From assembly GCF_004379255.2 (NCBI RefSeq), contig NC_056035.1:33309208-33373207 (forward strand): 64,000 nt of DNA, read 5' to 3'. This DNA comes from Salvia splendens (taxonomy: Eukaryota; Streptophyta; Magnoliopsida; Lamiales; Lamiaceae). Made by a program: the position numbers and the translations under genes. Shown here piece after piece: positions 48,027-59,900 of this stretch (the stretch's first letter is position 1; each line of letters starts with the position of its first letter). The notes beneath the pieces are model-generated. The model was not told the origin of the DNA, ran no database searches, and was given only the letters and a program-made list of their open reading frames with translations.

Positions 48027-48617
48027 GACTGACATAGAATGTGCACGCTCTCAACTTGAGAGTACATTAGTTTCGAAACACAAGAATTGTATGATTCCAT
48101 GAGCTAATACATGTATTTATAGCCATGACATATATTTTATGATTAATGGAGAACCGTTTCATATTAAATTCTATTTGACCATGAAATCTCTAAATTGAAT
48201 AATAAATATTAAAATACTAATCATTTTTTAATGGCTTAACCGTTTCACATTTAATTCTAATTTGGTCATGAGTCTTCAAATTCGAATGACACGTTTTCTT
48301 TATCATTTGGCAATGGAGTCAAAAATTGTAACTGCCTCATTTAATCAAAATTTAATTTAAAATGTGCCTAATTTTTATTTATGTCTAACGATTTGTAATT
48401 GATGCATAATTAGAAGTTACAAATGAAATCATAATTTAATTATATAGACTCAAAACTTATAAATATTCAAAAATTTGCCCAAAATTCCTTAATATTCAAA
48501 ATAAGGTTAAAACTCGTCCTTTATATATATATAGATTGGTAAGTAAGAGAAAGGTGGAAAGACATCTAGATATGTTTGTCAATATTAATACACAAACATA
48601 TGTAGTTTTACATCATT

Positions 48618-48860
48618 CTCACTTCGTTCGATAATAATAGTCTTAATTATTACAGAATAGTACTTTTTTATTATTCGAGTTTTAATATATACTGAAATGC
48701 AAATAACAATTTTAGTTATTAATATAGTAATAAAATGTGAATGAAATAAATTAGTGAAATGTAAATTTACTTATTATTTATAATATAATAAAAAATAACA
48801 TAGAATTTCATTATAAACGGACTAAAATTACAATTAAGATTCCTATTAGCAAACGGAGGG
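48618..48860. mobile_element. Degenerate Stowaway-like element
   Basis: Ends TCACTTCGTTCG and GCAAACGGAGGGG, with complementary inner segments (AGTCTTAATT with AATTAAGATT). No TA duplication remains clear. Confidence 0.45.
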
Positions 48861-48922
48861 GTTACTAAGAACCAATATAAGTCACTGGATTACAAAACGG
48901 ATGAGCAGGATTGTGTTTCACG

Positions 48923-49483
48923 TAGGGCTGGCAAATCGTGCGGATTGGATCGTTATCGGGTCAACCTGATAATGACCCAACCCAATAAGGCATAACCTGA
49001 ACCCGACCTGTTAAGAAAACTGTAAATCAAAACACGAACCCGACCTGCTACCTTCAAATCCGAACACGACCCGCACCCGACACGAACCCGTTATCGACAC
49101 GATATAATATGGGTTGACATGACACGATAACAACCCGAACCTGATATTACACGATTAAAACCTAATATTACACGATTAAACCTTAATTTTTAACCTAATT
49201 TACACAATTAAAATTCTTTTTATACTATTTAAACCTAATTTATAAGAAATTAAAAAATTAAAGCAATATATATTTTTTAAAATAATAAAAAAAATAATAA
49301 TATTATTTCTTAATGGGTTACCCGTATCCTACCCGCATCCGACCTGAACCCAACCCAAAATTATCAGGTTCTTAATGGGTCAACCCGATAAGGACACAGA
49401 TCCAATAAGACTTGACCCCAACCCAATAATTTCGTGCGGTTTCGTGTCAGATTATCGTGTCGTGTCGAAAATTGTCAGCCCTA
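48923..49483. mobile_element. hAT-type MITE
   Basis: 561 bp; ends TAGGGCTGGCAA and TTGTCAGCCCTA, flanked by a perfect 8-bp duplication GTTTCACG (48915-48922, 49484-49491). Both the 8-bp duplication and the terminal sequence fit hAT. The interior is filled with variants of CAACCCGA and GACCCGAACC; no transposase. Confidence 0.9.
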
Positions 49484-49559
49484 GTTTCACGAATATCATA
49501 ATAGATGCACATGCATGTCTATATCACGAATATTCCTTTTCCGGACTAGGAAATGGTTG

Positions 49560-50046
49560 TGAACCGAACCAATCGGGGTTCCAACCGTGGGAGCAGGAGG
49601 CGTGATCGCCGGAGCCGGACATTTTTTTGTTGTGAGTGAAAGAAAGATTGATAATTGTAAGAATAGAAATGAGAGAATTTAGATGAGAATTGTGTAGTGT
49701 GGTCTGAATTTTTGGTGTGGAAGTGAGGGTATTTATAGATGAAAATGTGTTTTTTTGGGGAAAAAATTGAAAAAAAAAATTAAAAGTGGGTAGAAAACGG
49801 ATATAATTTTTTGGGAAGTGGGAAAATAAATTTTTTTATTTTTAATCGGATTTAAAAAAAAATCAAATTGCCAACGGCATTGCCGTTGGCCAATGGACGG
49901 CTGACACGTGGCTGCTCGCTGGCACGGACATGCTCGATGCATCGAGCAGCGCCGTGCCAGCGGCAAGAGCGCAGCGGCAAGCAGCAGGTGCCGCACCGCT
50001 GGCACGGACGGACGGACGGCTGCGCTCAACCGCTGTGGATGCTCTA
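49560..50046. mobile_element. Possible DNA-transposon fragment
   Basis: The right end CGCTGTGGATGCTCT resembles common plant MITE termini. It holds a 9-bp-arm palindrome CCAACGGCATTGCCGTTGG (49871-49889) and a double hairpin at 49917-49962. The matching left end is not found, so it is either truncated or diverged. Confidence 0.35.
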
Positions 50047-50308
50047 ATAATGAATTATATTGGGCCGGGCCCAAGAAGAGGGTGTTTGAATTTCATATGC
50101 GGGCTTAATTTTGCTCCAAAATCTAAGAACAGTCTTGATTTTCTTCTGTTTTAGAAAAATAAATAAAGAAAAACTTTTATATTATAATAAATGATAATAA
50201 ATAGTTAAAGTGGAGAAAAAGTAAAGTAAGTAAGAGAATAACCTAGATACGACTCTCTTCTATGTTATTCTCTCTCTTACTTTACTTTCTTTTCACTTTA
50301 ACTATTTA

Positions 50309-51862
50309 GAGTGAACTACGCAAATAGTCTTTGAACTATGCGTTTTGCACGCAAATAGTACCTAAACTTTAAAAATATCGTGGGTAGTCCCTGAACTAAA
50401 GTGTAATCACATTTATAGTACTTTTTCACTATTCATCACAATTTTACACCAAAAATGCCCAAGGCATGAATGACATTTTTGGACTTTCATATTAAGGTAC
50501 TAAATTTGATATTTTCTTTATCTCTCTCTAGAGTACTGAATATGATATTTTCTTATAGTTTGAGTACCTAAATTGATACTCTTCACTTCACTTTTTCAAT
50601 CACTTTATGTGGGATCTTCTTTCTCTCTCTTTCTCCAAAACTTTTATAAAGTAAAAAATAAAAAAAATACTACTATGAAATTCTTAAATATATAATAAAA
50701 TTTAAAATTATAAATTTAATTATCGAAATAACTTAGTAGCTAAATTTAATTATGATTTTGATTCGATTATTTTTTGCTACAATTCATTTTAATAATTAAA
50801 TTTAAAATTTTAATTTTTATAATTAGTATATTTAAGAATTTCTATTTTTTATTTTAAGTTTTTACTTTTTTTAAGTTTTAGATAAAGAGAGAGAAAGAAG
50901 ATCCAATATAAAATTATTGAAAAAGTGAAGTGAGTAATATTATTTTAGGTACTCAACTTATAAGAAAATATCATATTCGGTACTAGAGAGAGAGATAAAG
51001 AAAAGAATAATGTTATGCAGCCATAATGTGGTCAGCCACACAATGACATTTTTGTAAATAATTATAAAAATCAATACAATAAATTAATAGTAATAGTTAG
51101 TGCTAAGATAGTTTTACTTAATTACCCTTTTCTCAATATTTTACTTCACAATAAATTAATAGTAATAGTTAGTGCTCCCCATATAATCATGGACCTACGA
51201 TTTATGTTTCCAGAATATTAATGTTACACACTAATTAATTTAACAGCAGACAAAAAGAAGATCTGAACAAAAGCATAATAAATCTCTAAAATTTCACTTT
51301 ATTATATTTTTATTGTATTTATTTTCAGTCATAATTACTTTTTTTTCAATTACATGTGCTTATGGGTTTGATTGAGAAATCTACTTTTCTCGTATCAAAC
51401 AATTGGGGAACAGCTGCAACGACTAGATTGAGTAGTTTAAAGCTTGATTTTGTTTTCTCATGTCAAACTTATTATTCCCCTTAGCTGCTTCACCATGTAT
51501 CGGTATTTATAATAAATGGTACAATGGACCGAAAATATTAGATGCTTTTTAGGTAAATTGATTACATTGAATCGGCATTAAATACATCAAAATTTTATTA
51601 TTATTTTAATTTTATGGCTAGCCATAATATGGCCATTTAGCACTACTCTAAAGAAAATATCAAATTCAGTACCTAGATATGAAAGTCCAATAATGTCCTT
51701 CATGCCTTACGGGCATTTTGAGTGTAAAATTATGATGAATAGTGAAAAGGTACTATAAATATGATTATACCTTAGTTCAGGGACTACCCACGATATTTTT
51801 AAAGTTTAGGTATCATTTGCGTGCAAAAAGCATAGTTCATGGACCATTTGCGTAGTTCACTC
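50309..51862. mobile_element. Non-coding MULE MITE with long TIRs
   Basis: 1,554 bp with inverted ends starting GAGTGAACTACGCAAATAG, flanked by a perfect 9-bp duplication AACTATTTA (50300-50308, 51863-51871). The arms are about 250 bp or more and include AAAATATCGTGGGTAGTCCC. The interior has a further AT-rich inverted repeat at about 50640-50940. No coding capacity. The right arm is split by a second element. Confidence 0.9.
51005..51648. mobile_element. Second MULE-type MITE nested in the first
   Basis: 644 bp flanked by a 9-bp duplication TAAAGAAAA (50996-51004, 51649-51657). Ends GAATAATGTTATGCAGCC and GGCCATTTAGCACTACTC are degenerate inverted repeats sharing GCCATAAT and AGCCA blocks over about 34 bp. 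Removing it restores the symmetry of the outer element's right arm. Confidence 0.82.
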
Positions 51863-52432
51863 AACTATTTATTATCATCTTCGTAAAACAACGGCAAAAA
51901 AGAAATCAATCACTTGAGCTGGGATAGATGGAGTATTAGTTTTAGGAGTAATAAAATGTGAGTGAAATAAGTTGGTTGAATATGAGACCTAAATAATAAA
52001 ATATGATTCTTGTTATGGGACGGAGGGAGTATATGAATAAGTTATAAAATACTGTTCATTATAATATAATCTGCAGATTTTATAAGAAGTCAAATATAAA
52101 TCTTAGACGACTAACTCTCTGAAAAGCACATTAAACTGGACTATGAATATTTTATATAGGTTGGACTATTAATATTTTATATAGGTTGCAGTCGCTTTCT
52201 GATATCGCAAAAGTCACAATATGTATAAATTACCTGTATTTAAATCAGCATCTGAATGTGCATAAAATTCTGTAATCTGAATGGATATGTATTAAGAGCA
52301 TCTATTCAGTTCATTCCTCTTACACTATTCATGTTTATAACATTTTTTTAAATATTTTATAAGTATCTACGACAAAGGAGGGGTTTTATACCCATTTCTT
52401 AAATATTTTTTTTTATTCTTTGTTAGAGTGTA

Positions 52433-52661
52433 CTCCTTCCATTCCTAAATATTAATTTCACTTTTCTATTATAGTTCATCCTATAAAATTTGTCAATTTT
52501 ATTTTTGGCAAAATATTTTACTTATAAGGTGGACTTCATTTTCTAATAACAATAATCCAATCACTTATTTTTTAATCTCTTTCATACTTAATCAATTTGG
52601 CATTAACATTGATATTGATTGATCTTGTTTCCAAGTCCATATTTTTAGAGGACCAAGTGAG
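52433..52661. mobile_element. Degenerate Stowaway-like MITE
   Basis: TA-flanked, left end CTCCTTCCATTCCTAAATATT, right end ATTTTTAGAGGACCAAGTGAG. Confidence 0.5.
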
Positions 52662-54180
52662 TATAAATTAATTTTCATAACTATAAGATGATTGATTGAT
52701 TTGATTGGGAAATAGATTAGATTTGGTTTTCATTTCTCATTTTCAAAAACAAATCTTATTGTAATTTTGAAATACAAAATACTACAAAATACAATAATTT
52801 AAATTAATAAAATATAAAAATAATATAAAATCACTAATTGAAATTTATTATGTCTCAAAATTAGATTCCTAAAAAGTAAAAACAAGCTGTCCTAGGGTAA
52901 TTTAAAATAAAATAATAAGAAAACAGGATGCGGCTTGATAGAAAACCGCTGCTCATGTAAAACAATGGTTCAAAGGGAGGTCTCAACTCTCTAATTCTTT
53001 ACTAATTATTATTGTACACTAATTAACTCTTAATAAATGGAAGGAAATTAAGAGCAAAGTAACGCTCAGCATTAATGAATACACAAATTAATCGGGTACG
53101 GTTCGGGTCTAAAACTCTTCCTAAATGAGAATTTTGTTTTAACAATAACGTGATTATACTTCTTCACCAACCTATCCTAAAGAATTCTCACGCACAAATG
53201 GAATTTATAAATTAAAAGAGATCTTAAAATATTCATAAAGTTAAGAATAATTTTTGGATAAATATTCATTCAAGAAAACACCCATGTACTATTTTATACG
53301 GTAAAACAAAATTATTTAAGAAGAGGCACTAGAATCGTAACCACAAACCAAAAAAATTGATCAAGCATAGCATTCCCATTATCCAAATATTATTGCTGCT
53401 TTTCGAATTTTATTGGCACAATAAATTATGCGAATATTTCCTCTTTAAGTTATTCCAAATTTTGCAAATATTACCTAACAATAAATAGATTTCCTCTGTA
53501 AAATTTAAGAGAAAAGATAAATGTACATAAATTGTACATGAACATAATATCCTTAAAATTTCAAATTTAATTAAATTTATTTAAAAATTAATTATGTTAT
53601 TTATTGTATTATACGTATTTAGCAATAAGAAAGAAGTGATATAAATTTTTTTTGTCAAATTGTAACATGATTTCAAGTTTGATCTAAATTAATTATTCAA
53701 TATTTAGTAAAAAAATAAATTTTTTCTTAAATATTCAAATATTTAAGTTAAAATTCTAAAACAATTTTGAAGTGTTCCAAAATGATTAGTATGAAATTTA
53801 TTTTAAATATATTAATATTTATTAATCGATTTTCAATATAAAATATTAAAAAAATTGGATTATGTTCGTACAATTATGTACTATTATCACGGTCCAAAAT
53901 TTAATTGATCCAAAACAATAGGACAAGTGGACCCGGGTATCCAGGATCTGAATATGGGTATATCCGATTTGAATTTCGGACATCAAACCACACATCACAC
54001 ATGTAAAGTTTTCGATTTTTGTGGCTTTCCGTTTTTCAGCAGATTTAGTTGAGCGAAAAGGAAAGGTAGAGAGAGAAAAACTGAAGTAGCGTTACATTGC
54101 ATTTTTTTTTGGGTCGCACACATTTTGCAAGAAAGCTACACTCAACAACCATCGATAGCCCTCTCCTGGAACATGCTCAT

Positions 54181-54778
54181 TGATGGGGTACGAACTAAAC
54201 CCTAATGGCAAGCCCAATAATAGTGACGGCCCATCAGCCCAGAGCCCAAGAAAGAGTATCTGTTCGGCACCAAAGAGTTCGGCACGACCAAAGAGTTCGG
54301 ACTCAGCCTACAGCTCGGTAAAAGCCGACCAGTCAAGCTCTCCTCTCAGATCGGCAAGAGCTGATCGGTAAAGTTCAGCAGTTCGGTCTCAGCATTCGAC
54401 CGAACTAGGAGTTAGTGGACTCATGAAAGGCCTCCACGACCTCCGCTATACCCACGATCTATTTAGTGGTACGAAGCAGTTATTGAGCAGTTATTGCTCA
54501 CCCACGATCTTGTTAGTGGGGCTGCAAACCACGACCTTAGTTCAATGTATAAATAGAACTTAGATCAGATAGAAAAGGGTTAAGCTCTCTAGAGATAAAA
54601 TACCATATAGCAAGTCTGTGTTGTAAGCTGTAATCCCAGATCAAGCAATACAATCTTGCCCTCCCTTCTTCCCGTGGACGTAGATTTACCTCAGTAAATC
54701 GAACAACGTAAATTCTTTGTGTCGTAATTTTCATTTTCTACCAGCATTTACTAACGTCAGAAATTCGCGGATCCATCA
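54181..54778 (+). repeat. Tat element 5' LTR
   Basis: 598 bp, starts TGATGGGG and ends CCATCA. TATAAATA near 54548 followed by the likely transcription start region; the motif CCCACGATCT and TTAGTGG occurs twice (about 54460 and 54505). The host flank is CTCAT; the other copy of the duplication is not in the window. Confidence 0.88.
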
Positions 54779-54779
54779 C

Positions 54780-54797
54780 TGGCGCCGTCTGTGGGAA
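54780..54797 (+). promoter_or_regulatory. Primer binding site
   Basis: TGGCGCCGTCTGTGGGAA, one base after the LTR end. This is the standard reverse-transcription priming sequence of plant Tat elements. Confidence 0.9.
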
Positions 54798-54854
54798 ACA
54801 GAGAACAAAATTTGTGATAAAGCGAATTTTTGATCCATTTTTTCCACCCAAAAA

Positions 54855-56939
54855 ATGCATACCAGATCGCAGAGTACCCGTATTCCTGCCCGTGAGAACC
54901 AGGAGGAAGCCAATCCATCCCACAGGTCTGGAAAACAGCCTAGGGATAAATCCACCACCAGTTCTCATGGCGAAGGAACAAGCCGCTCCAAAAATCGTCC
55001 CACTGAGTCTTCCCAGCAGCCCGATTTGAATGAGGCTGTCAAGCAGTTTTTGGAGGCGAAGCAGGAGGAATTCTTAACCTTCCTGCGAAGAAGCCAAAAG
55101 CAGCCGGAGACGAAAACGACGGATTCTCCTTCCCCCTCCGCACAAGAAAGTCACTACCGCAGTAGTGTCGCATCTCCCAGGAGAAAGAATCCCCGTCCCC
55201 CACATATTCCAGCTCCTCCTCGGTACCGGAATCACAGGAGAACTCAATCTCCTCCATACCGACGAGATATCGGATTCGCCGTGTACGGAGCACTGAAGAC
55301 TCCGTTCTCGGACGACATCACCCGAACTCCCCTACCACAGAACTACCGAACTCCGTCGATGACTTACGACGGGCTCGTGGACCCTCACGATTTCTTGGGG
55401 CGCTATCAATATAACATGGCGAACCAGGGTCTCAACGAGGTCCACATGTGCAAGCTGTTTCCCGAGCTGCTCATCGGGAACGCGAGAAGGTGGTTCGATA
55501 GCCTCCCCCAGGGCAGCATCAGATCTTACCGAGATCTAATGGATGCCTTCCACAGGAGGTTCTTTCAGAAAGCGGAAGCCCGAATCACTTCGGCTCAGCT
55601 GCTTTCCATTCGTCAAGGTCGCGACGAAAAAATTAGCGACTTTATGACAAGATTCCACAAGGAATGCCTGCAAGTAGACGATCTCAACGATCTGCTTGTC
55701 ATCTCGGCATTCCAAAATGGAATCCTGCCCGGAGCTCTCTACAGGAAGCTCGTTGAGTGCGGTCCGCAGACAGCTCAGGAAATGTGGGACATTGCGGACC
55801 AGTACTCCCGGGCCGATGAGGCAGACCGTCGCAAACGGTCGTTAGACAGCTCATCGTCCCGAGGAGACAGAAGGAAGCCCGATCATAGCGATCAGGGGCA
55901 TCCTCGCCGGACTCCATTTGAAAGAATTCAAAGGGCTCCGGTGCAAGACAGATTGGGACCTCGTCTCAATCCCGAGAAGCCGCCCGCTCAGTTCGTACCG
56001 CTGAACAAGCCGAGAGCGGAAATTTTCGAACTGCACTCTGACCTATTCGAAAAGCCAAAGCGGATGACGAAATCAGCCGCGCGCCGACCACAGGATAACT
56101 ACTGCTCCTACCATCAAGACCACGGTCACGATACTGAGGAGTGCAGAAACTTGGCTGCAGGTATCGATGTTCTTGTGAAGGCAGGGACATTGAAAAAATA
56201 CCGAAGTAAGCAGCCAAAGAAGAATAAAAAGCAGAGTGGTGCGAACTGCGCTCCTCAGGATCCGAAAAGGCAGCCGGATCCCGAAGACGATGACGAGCCG
56301 CAATATGATGGAGTAATCCAGACTATTGACGCGCTCCCTGCCGGGAAGACCAAGTCGTCCCTAAAGTCAGAACGCAGAGGCTCCAATCGAGAGGAGCCAA
56401 CGCATAAAAGGCTGAAGCAGGACGAAGTGATTACGTTCTCGGCTGCTGATCCCGTCCCGGCCATCTCTCCTCACCAAGACGCCATTGTCATCCAAGCCGG
56501 AGTGGCAAACAAACTGATCCACAGGGTGTTTGTGGATACAGGAGCGTCGGTTAGCATTCTTTTTAAAGAGTGCTTCGACAAACTAGAAGTGGACCCAGCT
56601 CGGCTCAGTCCGGCTCCGCTTCCCCTGAAGAGCTTCACTCAGGAGGACACCCGCCCTGAAGGTATTATCAGCCTTCCGATCACGGTGGGGAAAGCGCCTA
56701 CTAGCTCCAGTACGATGATTGAGTTTTTCGTGGTGAAAGCTCGGTCCCCGTACAACGTCATCCTGGGAAGAGACTGGCTCAACACAGTTCGGGCCGTTTG
56801 CTCCACCTATCACCTCACCATCAAGATCCCTACTAAAGGAGGGATAGCGGTCATCCGAGGTGACCAAAAGAGAGCAAAGGAATGTCTGCAAATTGCGCTT
56901 AGAAGTGCCGAGCAGTCAGATCGGCACCACCAAGCATAG
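54855..56939 (+). CDS. Tat gag-protease
   Basis: 694 codons, first ATG after the primer site. A charged N terminus is followed by the retrotransposon gag domain at about residues 170-310 (NARRWFDSLP, LLSIRQGRDEKISDFMTRF), a knuckle CSYHQDHGHDTEEC at about 415, and an aspartic protease with VDTGASVSILF near 560 and VILGRDWL later. It ends at TAG (56937-56939). The frame is the same as pol, so the two ORFs are separated by this single stop only. The bases after it are CAA TCA, which fit the CAR-YYA context known to favour read-through. Confidence 0.93.
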   Translation: MHTRSQSTRIPARENQEEANPSHRSGKQPRDKSTTSSHGEGTSRSKNRPTESSQQPDLNEAVKQFLEAKQEEFLTFLRRSQKQPETKTTDSPSPSAQESHYRSSVASPRRKNPRPPHIPAPPRYRNHRRTQSPPYRRDIGFAVYGALKTPFSDDITRTPLPQNYRTPSMTYDGLVDPHDFLGRYQYNMANQGLNEVHMCKLFPELLIGNARRWFDSLPQGSIRSYRDLMDAFHRRFFQKAEARITSAQLLSIRQGRDEKISDFMTRFHKECLQVDDLNDLLVISAFQNGILPGALYRKLVECGPQTAQEMWDIADQYSRADEADRRKRSLDSSSSRGDRRKPDHSDQGHPRRTPFERIQRAPVQDRLGPRLNPEKPPAQFVPLNKPRAEIFELHSDLFEKPKRMTKSAARRPQDNYCSYHQDHGHDTEECRNLAAGIDVLVKAGTLKKYRSKQPKKNKKQSGANCAPQDPKRQPDPEDDDEPQYDGVIQTIDALPAGKTKSSLKSERRGSNREEPTHKRLKQDEVITFSAADPVPAISPHQDAIVIQAGVANKLIHRVFVDTGASVSILFKECFDKLEVDPARLSPAPLPLKSFTQEDTRPEGIISLPITVGKAPTSSSTMIEFFVVKARSPYNVILGRDWLNTVRAVCSTYHLTIKIPTKGGIAVIRGDQKRAKECLQIALRSAEQSDRHHQA

Positions 56940-56966
56940 CAATCACAGCAGCCGGAGTCAGAGGCG

Positions 56967-59900
56967 ATGACCGAAGTCATACCGGAGCCGAACTCGATGA
57001 CAGTTCAGCTGTACGAAGACGATCCATCCAGAACGGTTAAGATCGGCTTCGCGGGAACGCCCCTACTTCGGGAAAAAACCATCCAGCTCCTCAAGGAGTA
57101 TAAAGACGTCTTTGCATGGTCTCCGTTGGACATGACCGGAGTGCCCCCCGAGGTAATCACTCATCGGTTAAATATTGATCCTTCAGTCCGGCCGATAAAA
57201 CAGAAGCAAAGACTCTTTGCGGCAGAACGAAGTCAAGTCATCCATGACGAAGTCCGTCAATTATTGAAGGCGGATGTGTTATTCGAAGTGAAGTATCCTT
57301 CGTGGGTGGCCAATCCTGTCATGATCAAGAAAAAGGAAGGAGGATGGCGGATGTGCATAGATTTCACCGATCTAAATAAGCACTGTCCCAAAGATTGCTA
57401 TCCCCTTCCGAACATAGATAAAAAAGTAGAAGCTTTGATAGGCTTTGAAATTTTTTGTTTTCTTGATCTGTACAAAGGATACCATCAAGTTTTAATGGAT
57501 GAGATTGACGCTTCAAAAACGGCCTTCATTACTGATTTCGGCATTTTCGCTTATAAAAAGATGCCATTCGGTTTAAAGAATGCCGGAGCCACTTATCAAA
57601 GGATGGTAGACAAGCTTTTTCGGCACCTGATTGGAAAGGAGGTCGAAGTGTATGTTGACGATATAGTCGTCAAAAGCAAAAGCACTTCGGAGTACGAGCA
57701 CAACCTCAAGTCCACTCTCAACGTGCTCAAGAAAGCCAACCTCAAACTTAATCCCCAAAAGTGTACCTTTTTGGTAGATTCGGGAAAGTTTCTGGGTTGT
57801 TGGGTTTCAAAGGACGGACTCAAGGCAAACCCCTCAAAAGTTCAAATCGTTCAGAACATGGCAATGCCGAAGTCCATACATGACGTGCAAAGGCTAACCG
57901 GATGTCTAGCCGCACTGAATCGATTCCTTTCCCAAGCAGCCGAAAAGCAACTGCCGTTCTTCAAGGTGTTGAAAAAGGCACCAAAGTTCGAGTGGGGAGC
58001 CGAGCAGAAAAAGGCCTTTGACGAGCTCAAAAGTTATCTAGCCGAGCTTCCTATTCTCTCTGCTCCAACCGAAGCCGAAGTAATATTCTTATACTTAGCG
58101 GCATCGGATCAAACCATCAGCGCGGTGCTTGTACGAGAAGAAGGCCTAAAGCAGCTTCCCATCTATTTTACAAGCCGAGCATTAAGAGGTCCAGAAACCA
58201 GGTATCAACCACTGGAAAAGATTGCTCTGGCATTAGTAAATGCAGCAAGGAGACTGCGGCCATACTTCTATGCTCACAAGGTATGCGTCTTAACTGATCT
58301 GCCACTTCGGCAAGTGTTGACCAAACCAGAAGCATCAGGCAGAATCGCCAAGTGGGCTATAGAGTTGGGAGAGCACACAATTGAATATCTACCTCGGAAA
58401 GCCATCAAGGGACAAGCCTTGGCAGATTTTCTTGCAGAAGCGAAGTTCGATCAAGCAATTCCTGTTATTGCCGAACAGAAGAATTCTGCCAATGCCGAAC
58501 TAGCACAGCCCTTGGAATCCGAAGTAGAGCCGCCGGACTGCTGGAGCGGGTTCGTAGATGGAGCTTCGAACAAGATGGGAAGTGGAGCTGGTATTTTACT
58601 TGTCGCTCCCGACGGACACGAGGTAGCCTACTCACTTCGGTTCTTATTCCCCACTACTAATAATGAAGCCGAGTACGAAGCCCTCCTGGCCGGACTCCAG
58701 TTAGCGCAAAGCCTGCTCGTCAAATCTCTCAAAGTCCATTGTGATTCACAAGTCATAGTAAATCACATGTTGGGTACAAGTGAAGCCCGTGACGAGAGAA
58801 TGAAGAAGTATTTGGACAAAGCGCAAAGCATCAGCCGAAGTTTCTCCTATTTTCGGATAATCCGCATTCCTAGAGCGGAAAATAGCCGAGCAGATGCCTT
58901 AAGTAAGTTGGCCTCAGATCCGAGCTCAAAGGCGGAAGAATTAATGCATCGAAGCATTGATGAAGCCGAGGTACATTCAGTATCTAGCTCGCCGAACTGG
59001 ATGACGCCGATCTTGCAGTATCTGGATCAAGGACAATTGCCCGAGGATAAGAGAGAAGCTCGGAAGATCACGTGCCGAGCACTTCGGTACGAACTTCATG
59101 AAGGAGTCCTCTTTAGAAAGTCTTACCTCCAGCCGTTATTGCGGTGCGTAGGACCAGAAGAGACGGACTACATCCTCAGAGAAGTTCATGAAGGATCGTG
59201 CGGTAGCCACATCGGAGCCAGAGCTTTAGCTAAAAAAGTTCTGAGATGGGGATATTATTGGCCAACCATGGTACAAGAGGCAGTGCAGCTCGTCAAGAAG
59301 TGTACGAAGTGCCAAATTCATGCAAATGTCCCAAGGATGCCGCAGACCGATCTATACACTATGCAAAGCCCTTGGCCTTTCATGCAATGGGGCATAGACA
59401 TAGTGGGACCACTTCCTCAAGCTCCTCGGCAAATGAAATTCCTTATCGTTGCCGTGGACTACTTCACGAAGTGGGTGGAGGCGGAACCATTAGCTACGAT
59501 AACGAGCTCAAAGGCATTGGACTTCGTCTGGAAGAACATAGTGTGCCGATTTGGCATACCCCACATCCTCATCTCGGATAATGGGACCCAGTTCACCGAC
59601 AAGACGTTCAAGAATTGGTGCCAAGAGCTGAACATTCAACAGCGGTTCACTTCGGTCTCCCATCCCCAAGCAAACGGACAAACGGAAGTAACGAACCGGA
59701 TTCTGGTGAAAGGGTTAAAAGCCCGGTTAGAACAAGCCAAAGGACAATGGGTAGAAAATCTCCCTCAAGTCCTATGGTCCTACCGAACTACGCCCAAAAC
59801 CTCCAACGGTGAAACTCCGTATAGTCTGGTGTACGGCACTGAAGCCGTAATTCCGGTGGAGATCGGCGTACCCAGTCCCCGAACTCTAAATTTCTCCTCA

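Larger units (their letters stand above)
48032..54180. other. AT-rich spacer rich in small transposons
   Basis: No gene seen in about 6.1 kb. It contains a hAT-type element, a possible DNA-transposon end with strong hairpins (about 49560-50046), two nested MULE-type MITEs, and degenerate Stowaway copies. 52700-54000 is very AT-rich and holds nothing I recognise. Confidence 0.6.

Noticed and set aside
51940..52035. Stowaway MITE between two GGGAGTA-type ends
   Set aside because: Both ends face the same way, so they are not the two termini of one element; only fragments.
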